From NCBI GenBank assembly GCA_964444795.1, contig CAYUIQ010000140.1, forward strand, positions 1 through 23,501: a stretch of 23,501 bases of DNA, read 5' to 3'. How positions within the stretch are numbered: the first letter of the stretch is position 1; each line of letters begins with the position of its first letter. The notes below the pieces were generated by a model. It made no database searches and was not told the origin of the DNA. It worked only from the letters and a program-made list of their open reading frames with translations. Below, one piece after another: positions 1 to 6,625 of this stretch. Both the position numbers and the translations under genes were made by a program. The DNA comes from JABMRP01 sp964444795. GTDB lineage: Bacteria; Planctomycetota; Planctomycetia; Pirellulales; Thermoguttaceae.

Positions 1-36
1 CGCGAAATCGGTCGTCGCCGTAAGTCGTTACCTGGA

Positions 37-425
37 CTATGGAAGTGCCATTCGGTTCAGGTAAAGGTTCTTGAGCATTAACTCTTCGAGGATGCCGGTC
101 TCCTTGTTGTCCAGTCCGTGCCAAAGGCCAGGGGAACGACAAAAAGTATCGCGAGGTTCAGGACAATAAACTGCAGAACGTCGGTCATCAACACGGCCCA
201 GAGTCCGCCGGCCATGGTGTAGATCACGACGATCCCGCCGAAGATCAGCACTGCCCAACAGAGCGAGAGATTGCCCGTGGTCGGATCACGCAGCGGGTTT
301 CCTTCCTCCAACGGCATCATGGCCACGAGGATAATTGCGAGGGAGTAAAGGGATACGGCCACACCGATAATACGAAAAACCATCATTGCCCAGGTATTGT
401 GATTTCTCTTTCGATTGCATAATTA
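37..425 (-). pseudogene. Sodium/solute symporter (SSS) family remnant
   Basis: This is a remnant of a sodium:solute symporter, an integral membrane sugar or solute transporter. The longest readable piece starts at 386 and has two hydrophobic segments and the SSS-like stretch GGLWAVLMTDVLQF followed by another membrane helix. Only about 90 residues are recognisable, against about 500 or more in the family. That motif normally lies well over 100 residues from the N-terminus, but here it is about 60 residues in. After ...VPLAFGTDW this frame ends at 78. A second minus frame continues with codon-like sequence (DNKETGILEELMLKNLYLNR) to a TAG at 37-39, which may be the original tail. The frame upstream of 386 is open only to about 425. 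I read it as an internal piece, and possibly a tail, of a decayed gene. It follows the 433-1902 gene by a few bases. Confidence 0.6.
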
Positions 426-432
426 TTCAACG

Positions 433-1902
433 CTAGGGCGTTGTGTACTTCTTCTCGGGTTCCAGGGTCGATGTCGGGTGCCCTCCTCCCATCTTCTCGA
501 TTTCCGCTTCGTAGCCGCGGACAAGATCCTTCGGATCGCGGCTGAGGCAACCATCGCCGAACGAGATGTTTTCCCAGCCCTCGAAGGTTTCCATGCTCGC
601 CGTCACGAGTCCGCCGCGATGCAGGTCGTCGAATCGAACATTATCGAGCTTCGAAGTGCCGCTGATCCAGATTCCAATCTTCGGCAGGATATTGGGAAAC
701 ACTTTCTTGAAGGCTTCGTCAGTCCGTCCCCAGCATCCGGCTCCGCCCGCGGAGATGCGCTGCCAACAGACAATCAGGCGGGCGTCCGAGCCCGGCGCCG
801 GATAACCGATCAGATCGCCGTTGATGATGGCGCTGTATTGTCCGTAACCATAATGCATCTTCGCGCCAGCGGCCGTGGCGGGAATCGGTTTCTTGTCTCC
901 CTCCCGCCCGGCAGTGGGCAGATTCATCCAGTTCTTGTATCCGATACCCATGTAGGCGTCGCGCCGCAGTGGCCTGTCCGGTGTGCCCCCGGAAACCTCA
1001 CCGCCGCGGCTAACCATCCAATCCCGGCAAGTAAACTGATTCATTCCATGCGAGCATTGGGCGCCGTCCATCAGGATAACTTTGGCGTCATTGGCCACCG
1101 ACACCGTCGCCGGCCCCGTGGTGACGAATCGACTGTCGCGCCCGACGATGAACGTCCCCGATTTGATCCCGACTTCGTCCGTGATGCGCACATACCCGAT
1201 GACTTCGGTCGACCCGCCCGGCACCTTGTCGTGTATCATATACGTGGCAACGGAGCGTGACTTGCGGCCGTCTTCCATCCAGGGGTTCTGCGTCTCCCTC
1301 GCCTGAGGATCGTAGGGCGCAACAAGTCTCTGGTCGTGCATTTTCTTCAGTTTGCCGTCCGCGGGCCAATCCTGGCGGAGGAACGTGTCCGCGGCGCCGG
1401 CGAATGTCGTATTCCTCCAAGAGGTAAGCATGCCTCGCCCGCGAACCCAGAGGTTTCCAAAGACCGAGAAATTTCCGCCACCCTCCACACTGAAATTGGC
1501 ATTGCGGCCGACGGTCAGGTGTCGGCAGGCGAAATGTTGAATCCCCATCGCCACTCTGTACGGCGTGTCGGCGTCCGGTATGATGATGTCCGTATTCATA
1601 TCCGGGATCGCGTCGGCCGGCTTGCCCGTTGCCGCGTCGATCCAGTTGGCCGGATCCTTGGGGTCGATCTTTGGTCCGCTCCTTCCTTGTGCCATGCCCG
1701 GGTGCCCCCAGATCAACACACGCGTTTTCGACCATTCCTGCTTGGTAAAATACTCGTCACCAACGAGCATCGGCCAAGCTCGTTTGCTGTCAAACTGCGG
1801 GTTATCCGCTGTCGGCTTCGAGGTGATCACGTTGACATCAAGTGCGTTGGCCTGTAAGGCGAAGGAAGTAACGGCAAGGAGAGCGAGCAGTGCAGCCTTC
1901 AT
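433..1902 (-). CDS. Secreted protein of unknown function, paralogue 1
   Basis: This is a 489-residue protein of unknown function. The ATG at 1902 is chosen because GGAG lies 9 nt upstream and it opens a clear signal peptide (MKAALLALLAVTSFALQANA, cleavage probably after ANA). A longer GTG start at 1947 would spoil the signal. The mature protein is rich in Gly, Asn and short beta-like repeats, for example CRHLTVGRNANF and the region around GTPDRPLRRDAYMGIGY, which suggests an extracellular beta-solenoid or beta-sandwich. No catalytic motif is recognised. It is clearly paralogous to the next gene upstream (1944-3362): both share KPTADNPQFD after the signal, WIDAATG, HRGG and a C-terminal EKKYT. 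A third copy's tail lies at 6315-6584. The gap to the upstream paralogue is 41 nt, so co-transcription is likely. The weak resemblance to G8-type domains is impressionistic. Confidence 0.85.
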   Translation of the reverse strand: MKAALLALLAVTSFALQANALDVNVITSKPTADNPQFDSKRAWPMLVGDEYFTKQEWSKTRVLIWGHPGMAQGRSGPKIDPKDPANWIDAATGKPADAIPDMNTDIIIPDADTPYRVAMGIQHFACRHLTVGRNANFSVEGGGNFSVFGNLWVRGRGMLTSWRNTTFAGAADTFLRQDWPADGKLKKMHDQRLVAPYDPQARETQNPWMEDGRKSRSVATYMIHDKVPGGSTEVIGYVRITDEVGIKSGTFIVGRDSRFVTTGPATVSVANDAKVILMDGAQCSHGMNQFTCRDWMVSRGGEVSGGTPDRPLRRDAYMGIGYKNWMNLPTAGREGDKKPIPATAAGAKMHYGYGQYSAIINGDLIGYPAPGSDARLIVCWQRISAGGAGCWGRTDEAFKKVFPNILPKIGIWISGTSKLDNVRFDDLHRGGLVTASMETFEGWENISFGDGCLSRDPKDLVRGYEAEIEKMGGGHPTSTLEPEKKYTTP

Positions 1903-1943
1903 GTTTCTACTCCGGTGGAAAGTGATGGTGTATTCAGAAGCAA

Positions 1944-3362
1944 TCACATCGAGGTGTACTTTTTCTCCGGCGTGAGCGGGTCCATCGCCCTACCTTGGTG
2001 GAGATTGCCCTTATACTCACGAATGATTTCATTCGGGTCCGTCGAGAGGCACCCTTCCCCATACGTGACGTTTTGCCAGTGTTTCGCGGCGGTTACACTA
2101 GGCGTTACAATGCCGCCGCGATGCAGGCCCTCGAACCGGACATTCTCGACCGGGGTTTCGGGGTCCACCCAAACCGTGATCTTCGGCGGCAGTTTGGCGA
2201 AGGCGTGGTTGAATCCATCGGTCGCGTTCACGCCGCGGCCGCCGCCTCCCATGCTGACGCGCTGCCAGCCAAAAACCAGCCTCGCATCGGAGCCCTCGGC
2301 TGGACAGCCGATCAGTTTCCCCGAAATCGTCGCACTGAACCGGCCATAGTCGTACGCATTACCGCGTCGGCTAACATGCTGGTCGGGAAAGGAGAGGTTC
2401 ATCCAGTTGCAGTAGCCAACACCGATACGCGCGTCCCGTCGGATCGGACGATCCGGCGTGCCGGCAGTAAGCTGTCCACCTTGCATTCTCAAGCAAACCC
2501 CGAACTGGTTGACAGTCTTCCCGGTCATCGCACCGTCCATGAGCACAATCGCGGCATCTTGATGAATATCCAAATTCGCCGCGCCGCCGCAGAGGAAGCG
2601 ACTGTCACGCTCCACGATGAGCGTGCCGGCCTTGATGCCAACCTCGTCCCGGGTACTGCTGTACCCGATCATTTCCGTTGAGCCCTCCGGCTTGTCATGC
2701 ACAAAGAAATGGCACACGCGCGGTCGCTTGTCGGTGCGCCAACTCCACGGATTGAGTTTTCTGGGGTTGGCCGGGTCGAAGGCGATAATGGCTCCCGTCT
2801 CATGGAGCTTTCCGAGCTTCCCGTCGTCCGGCCAGTCGTGTCGGAAGAAAGTACCGCGGCTACCCACCAGCATGAGCGTTCGGTACACGTAGAATATCGC
2901 TGCGGGGCGTATCCAGACGTTGCCGAAGACCTCGGCGGCCCTCCCACCACCAGGCTGGACATCCGCGTTGCGCCCGACAGCCAGGTGTCGGCAGATGAAC
3001 CCTTTGCCGGACACGCGGTATGGCCGCTCGGCATCGGGGAAGATGACGTCCGTATCCATGTCGGGAACCGTGTCCGCGGGTCGGCCTGTTGCCGCGTCGA
3101 TCCAGGAAGCGGGGTCTGCGATATCGGGACGCGGCTCACCACGAACAGGAGTCGTAGCCGCATGTGCCCAAATCAACAGCCGAGCCTTCGGCCACTTTCC
3201 TTTTAGGAAATACTCGTTCCCAACGAGATCAGGCCAGGCCTCTTTATTATCAAACTGCGGATTATCCGCCGTCGGTTTCGCGGTGACCGCCTTGATTTCC
3301 AGCGCGCCGGCCGGCATAGCGAAACCGAGAACGGCGACAGCAACGATCAACGTCGTCTTCAC
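1944..3362 (-). CDS. Secreted protein of unknown function, paralogue 2
   Basis: This is a 472-residue exported protein of unknown function, the upstream member of a tandem pair. I prefer the GTG at 3362: AGGAAA lies just upstream, and it gives a clean signal peptide (MKTTLIVAVAVLGFAMPAGA, then LEIK) matching paralogue 1. The longer start at 3398 adds twelve polar residues before it. Shared blocks with paralogue 1 run the whole length: KPTADNPQFDNKEAWP, CRHLAVGRNAD, DEVGIKAGT, GTPDRPIRRDA, NVRFEGLHRGG and the C-terminal EKKYTSM. Conservation is strong in the first 60 and last 150 residues and looser in the middle. There are no membrane helices beyond the signal. It lies 119 nt downstream of the GH95 gene, with a relict of another copy between them. 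Function cannot be assigned. The setting suggests a carbohydrate-binding or polysaccharide-processing role. Confidence 0.85.
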   Translation of the reverse strand: MKTTLIVAVAVLGFAMPAGALEIKAVTAKPTADNPQFDNKEAWPDLVGNEYFLKGKWPKARLLIWAHAATTPVRGEPRPDIADPASWIDAATGRPADTVPDMDTDVIFPDAERPYRVSGKGFICRHLAVGRNADVQPGGGRAAEVFGNVWIRPAAIFYVYRTLMLVGSRGTFFRHDWPDDGKLGKLHETGAIIAFDPANPRKLNPWSWRTDKRPRVCHFFVHDKPEGSTEMIGYSSTRDEVGIKAGTLIVERDSRFLCGGAANLDIHQDAAIVLMDGAMTGKTVNQFGVCLRMQGGQLTAGTPDRPIRRDARIGVGYCNWMNLSFPDQHVSRRGNAYDYGRFSATISGKLIGCPAEGSDARLVFGWQRVSMGGGGRGVNATDGFNHAFAKLPPKITVWVDPETPVENVRFEGLHRGGIVTPSVTAAKHWQNVTYGEGCLSTDPNEIIREYKGNLHQGRAMDPLTPEKKYTSM

Positions 3363-3425
3363 GTTTCTTTTCCTGTGCCTAGAATGTGATTGACCCACTC
3401 ACGATGCTGAAGCGGCAATCGCTCG

Positions 3426-3461
3426 CCGCTCCTCTTTTGCAGCGAATCACGACTAGGGCGT
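3426..3461. repeat. 36-bp repeat, copy 1 (paralogue 3' end plus intergenic)
   Basis: This 36-bp stretch matches 6288-6323 at 33 positions by hand alignment. On the minus strand it contains the last codons and TAG stop of a secreted-paralogue gene, then the spacer with an AAGAGGAG ribosome-binding-like motif. Here it sits in the leader of the 1944-3362 gene. At 6288-6323 it joins the decayed third paralogue to the UroD remnant. Confidence 0.75.
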
Positions 3462-3485
3462 CGTGTTCGTTGTGGTTGCTTTCAT
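3453..3485 (-). pseudogene. Ten-codon relict of a fourth secreted paralogue
   Basis: Eleven codons including the stop read MKATTTNTTP. The ATG overlaps the GH95 TGA stop as ATGA. The first residues resemble the MKAAL or MKTTL starts of the neighbouring secreted paralogues, and the last residues plus TAG resemble their KYTTP ends. The DNA after the stop is the conserved spacer found after the third paralogue. The simplest reading is a gene whose whole interior was deleted in frame, leaving start and stop. It could also be a chance mini-ORF. Confidence 0.45.
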
Positions 3486-5995
3486 TGGTCAGCCATCTCC
3501 ACGGTGAATGGTATCGTCTTACCCGCAGGAAGCGTCACCGTGCGGTATGCGTCCCCGAAGGTGGATGCGACAAGTGTTGCACCATCAGCGGTGACCCGGC
3601 TGAACGGGGCGGGAAATTTGATGTCGACCGTGCGCGTGGTCGGCGAGGTGATACGTGCCGTGACGCGATGCCCGGGCATGTCCCAGTCGACATCGGCCGT
3701 CCCGCCGCCGCGGATGCGCATGCCGTTCACCCGGCCGGTGGGCAACATGTCCGGCAGCGCGGGCAGGATGCGCAGCAGGTCCGGGTCGGAGTAGAGAATC
3801 ATTTCGAGGAGGGCGCTGGGGCAGGCCATTGTTGCATCGAATTGGACGACTGGCCAGCGCTCACCTTCGCCAACTTGTGTGCCCATGCTCGGGCGGATCA
3901 GCCCTCGGCGCACCAAATCAATCAACGCCGTGGCCGCACGGTTGCCGTCTGATATGCGCGTGTACGAGGCCGCCATCACGGGGTAGGTAAAGTTGCACTG
4001 CGACGGAAATCCCTTGGCCAACAGCGCGTTGCGAGTCGCCTCGTACAACCCCGGCGCCCGCTCCGGCGTCGCTTCGAACCCGGGGAACAACGGGTAGATA
4101 TGCATAAGGTGGCGATGTGAATAGTTGTCCTTGAGATTCGGATCGAGCCACTCGGTCAAGCGGTTCTCTTTGTCGATAGTGTACTCCGGAAGTTTCTTCA
4201 GCAGTCTTCGCCAACGCGGCACGCTCTCCTTTTCAACACCAAGCAACTCGCAGGCCTGACAGAGGTTGGTCAAGACTTCGCGAGCCATGGCCACGTCGGC
4301 GGTGGTGGTGTCGGTCATATTCACGCGAGTGTTTGCCGGGCTGTTCTCAGGTGAGAGTGCCGGGCTGAAGATCAGTCGGCCATCCTTGCCTTCAAACGTG
4401 AAGTCCTCGTAGAACAGGGCCACCTCTTTCATAAACGGAACGGCCCGGTTCTTGAGAAAGCTGCGATCGCCGGTGAACAGCCAGTAATCGTAGTAGGACT
4501 GCGCCAGCCAGGCGGCAGCGCCCGTCCAGTGACTGAAGCCTGAATAATAGGTCAGACCGTTCGAGGTCATGGAAATTGGCGAGCGGATGCCGCGACAGCC
4601 GTACAGTCGCTTGGCATTGGTCTGGAAGTCAGGCGCCATCGAGTCGTAATACTTGAAGTAACCCAGGGTCACTTCCGGCATGTTTCCGGGCAAGGCCTGC
4701 CAGTAGCTCATCTGCACGTTGATGTCGTTATGGTAATCCGCCGCCCATCCGGGGCCGTAGATGCCCGTCCAAACCGCTTTCAAATGGGCGGGGTTGCCGG
4801 TTTCACTCGAACTGGCCATCAAGATGAAACGGCCGGCGTCGTAGAAGCGTTCGAGCATGGCTTTGTGGCCCTTGCCCTCGCAAACCGCCTTGAACAAGTC
4901 CTCATTGCTCATGTTGCGGTACTGTGGATCGGCATCCAGGCCGACGGAGCAACGGAGAAACAACTCTCGGTGGATTTGGACATGACGCTGCAACAGCGCC
5001 TCATAATCGCTGGGCAGAGCCGCGACTCGCTTGCGCAGTTCCGGCAGCGCGGCGGCCGACGGCCGGTTGGTGAAAAGGCCTTGCACCAGCACCACTTCGT
5101 CGGCCGTTTCAAAGGTAAAGTGCAGCTTCTCCGTCTTTCTGGTGCCACCTCTGGCGTACAAGCAAGCCACCGCACCGTACTCGCCGCCAATCATCTTGTG
5201 AGGCCCGCCCGTGTCGTACTTGGCCACAAGGGTGAGCACGTGATCGTCTTCCGTTGCCAGGTTGAACGTGATCGGGACTTCGGGTAAGACGACCTTCGCC
5301 TTATATTCTTTGGTGAAGCGAGGCACGCGCACGTTCTTCCCGTCGCCCAACTCTTCTCGCTTCAGTGCCGTCGGCAACAATCCGAACCTGGCGCTGACCG
5401 CCCCCGGTTTCGAGGCCGAAAGCTTCATCACCACCACGTTGTCGCTGCGTGATACAAACAGCTTTCTTTCGTAGGTCACGCCGCCTTGTGCCCACGCGAT
5501 CGTCACCTCGCCGGTTTCGTAGTCGATGAATCGCCGCACGTCGGCAGCCGTCGTCGGGGCCACGCCGGATTGGTCGACGGTGATGTCCATGGCCGGGTGA
5601 AAGGTGTCCGGCCCGCGATAGTCATAATCCTTGTCGATCGTACCGGTCCAGAGATTATGGGCTTCCTTGTATTTCTTCTCGGCAATCAGTTGACGCACTA
5701 TTGGCAATATGTGTGACACGTCGGGAAGATTCGGCTTTTGCGAACGCAGCATCAGTCGGTCGTGCGACAACGTGATCGTTTCGTTCGCGATACGCAACAT
5801 CGGTATGGCGCCAAGCTCGCCGTTACCGGTCATCAGCGTGTGGTCCCATCGCGATGGGGCGGCGGAAAGTGAGGCGCCGTAAGATCGCCCACGGGATGTG
5901 CTTTGTTCTGCTGCTATTCCCGAGTCCCCTGTGCGGGCTGCGTAAAGGAACAGGAGAACAAGCAGTGATGTTCCAAGAAGTCGTTGTTTCTTCAT
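3482..5995 (-). CDS. GH95-family glycoside hydrolase (alpha-L-fucosidase-like), secreted
   Basis: This is an 837-residue exported hydrolase of family GH95, which mostly contains inverting alpha-1,2-L-fucosidases with some alpha-L-galactosidases. The start at 5995 opens a signal peptide (MKKQRLLGTSLLVLLFLYAA). The frame stays open upstream into an unrelated UroD remnant and on to 6586, but those parts are not GH95. After the signal come an N-terminal beta domain (SRWDHTLMTGNGELGA near the start) and an (alpha/alpha)6 barrel. Visible active-site blocks are YHNDINVQMSYWQ (residues 421-433), LSPENSP with E550 as the likely general acid, SHRHLMHIYPLFPG, and VVQFDATMA with D720 as the likely base partner. 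The first of the two Asn residues that help position the water in the characterised Bifidobacterium enzyme appears to be Asp424 here, and the usual IDGNFG block is FDATMA. The fold call is secure but the exact sugar is not. Length fits the family. Confidence 0.88.
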   Translation of the reverse strand: MKKQRLLGTSLLVLLFLYAARTGDSGIAAEQSTSRGRSYGASLSAAPSRWDHTLMTGNGELGAIPMLRIANETITLSHDRLMLRSQKPNLPDVSHILPIVRQLIAEKKYKEAHNLWTGTIDKDYDYRGPDTFHPAMDITVDQSGVAPTTAADVRRFIDYETGEVTIAWAQGGVTYERKLFVSRSDNVVVMKLSASKPGAVSARFGLLPTALKREELGDGKNVRVPRFTKEYKAKVVLPEVPITFNLATEDDHVLTLVAKYDTGGPHKMIGGEYGAVACLYARGGTRKTEKLHFTFETADEVVLVQGLFTNRPSAAALPELRKRVAALPSDYEALLQRHVQIHRELFLRCSVGLDADPQYRNMSNEDLFKAVCEGKGHKAMLERFYDAGRFILMASSSETGNPAHLKAVWTGIYGPGWAADYHNDINVQMSYWQALPGNMPEVTLGYFKYYDSMAPDFQTNAKRLYGCRGIRSPISMTSNGLTYYSGFSHWTGAAAWLAQSYYDYWLFTGDRSFLKNRAVPFMKEVALFYEDFTFEGKDGRLIFSPALSPENSPANTRVNMTDTTTADVAMAREVLTNLCQACELLGVEKESVPRWRRLLKKLPEYTIDKENRLTEWLDPNLKDNYSHRHLMHIYPLFPGFEATPERAPGLYEATRNALLAKGFPSQCNFTYPVMAASYTRISDGNRAATALIDLVRRGLIRPSMGTQVGEGERWPVVQFDATMACPSALLEMILYSDPDLLRILPALPDMLPTGRVNGMRIRGGGTADVDWDMPGHRVTARITSPTTRTVDIKFPAPFSRVTADGATLVASTFGDAYRTVTLPAGKTIPFTVEMADQ

Positions 5996-6280
5996 TCCTA
6001 ACAAACTCCATATGCCGGAACTCATTCGGCCGCGGACGAAAGCTTTCTTCTCCACATCGACTCCAAGGTGTTCAATGACATCCGAGCCCGTCCAAGCCAA
6101 CTGGGTGATTCCATCCCGAAGCTGCGGTTCTCCGGGCAATCCCAGGTGTTTGCGCGGATTCCGCAGGGCATTGACGTTAATGCCGGTAACGGCCGCCCCA
6201 CCCAGGTCAAGAGGAACCCGATCGGCCTCTTTGTGTTCGAGGGCGAGTTTCACTCTTTCCAGACCGGTCAATTCATTCAT
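5996..6280 (-). pseudogene. N-terminal fragment of a UroD-like protein
   Basis: About 95 residues from ATG 6280 match the start of uroporphyrinogen-decarboxylase-like proteins (often corrinoid methyltransferase relatives in this setting): RVKLALEHKEADRVPLDLGG, then VTGINV, then DVIEHLGVDVEK. Intact members are about 340-380 residues, so roughly three quarters is missing. GAGGAG lies about 10 nt before the ATG. The frame then runs without a stop into the GH95 signal peptide, so a fused 932-residue product is formally possible but would bury the signal. It starts 34 nt after the stop of the decayed third paralogue, suggesting an ancestral operon. Confidence 0.7.
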
Positions 6281-6287
6281 CGCGCGG

Positions 6288-6323
6288 CCGCTCCTCTTTT
6301 GCGGCGAATCACAACTAAGGCGT
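6288..6323. repeat. 36-bp repeat, copy 2
   Basis: This is the partner of 3426-3461 (33 of 36 identical). It covers the final codons and TAG stop (6315-6317) of the third secreted-paralogue remnant and the spacer leading to the UroD start at 6280. Confidence 0.75.
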
Positions 6324-6603
6324 GATGTATTTCTCTTTTGGCTCCAATGTGGACATCGGGTGGCCTCCACCCATTTCCGCGAGTTCCGCTTCGTAGCTTC
6401 GGACAAGGTCCTTCGGGTCGCGGCTGAGGCAAGCATCGCCGAACGAGATGTTCTTCCACGCCTCGAAGGTTTCCATGTTTGCCGTAACGATTCCACCGCG
6501 ATGCAGGTCGTCGAACCGGATATATTCGAGCTTGGAAGTGCCGCTGATCCAGACCCCGATTGTCGGCAGGAAATCGGGGAGTACATTATAGTGCCTTCTT
6601 CAT
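6315..6603 (-). pseudogene. Third secreted paralogue, internally deleted
   Basis: In the minus frame ending at the TAG 6315-6317, 88 residues align to the C-terminus of the 433-1902 protein, with 67 identical by hand count. Shared blocks include WISGTSKL, RFDDLHRGG, METFE, CLSRDPKDLVR and MGGGHP. The homology begins at about 6584. Just upstream, an ATG at 6603 preceded by GAGGAAAG reads MKKAL and then stops, like the MKAAL start of its paralogue. So the leader and start codon survive, about 400 codons are missing, and the tail is in another frame. The leader begins 22 nt after the stop of the dikinase gene. Confidence 0.75.
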
Positions 6604-6625
6604 GTTGTTGCTTTTCTTTCCTCGC

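Noticed and set aside
415..1975. Plus-strand open frames across 415-3393
   Set aside because: They lie opposite two well-supported secreted paralogues, have no family motifs and reflect high GC codon usage on the real strand.
433..3362. Firm G8-domain or carbohydrate-binding annotation of the secreted paralogues
   Set aside because: Only a general Gly/Asn beta-repeat look supports it. No defining motif could be verified by eye.
6281..6586. N-terminal 102 residues extending the UroD/GH95 frame to 6586
   Set aside because: They overlap, in another frame, the conserved 88-residue tail of the third secreted paralogue, so they are shadow sequence.
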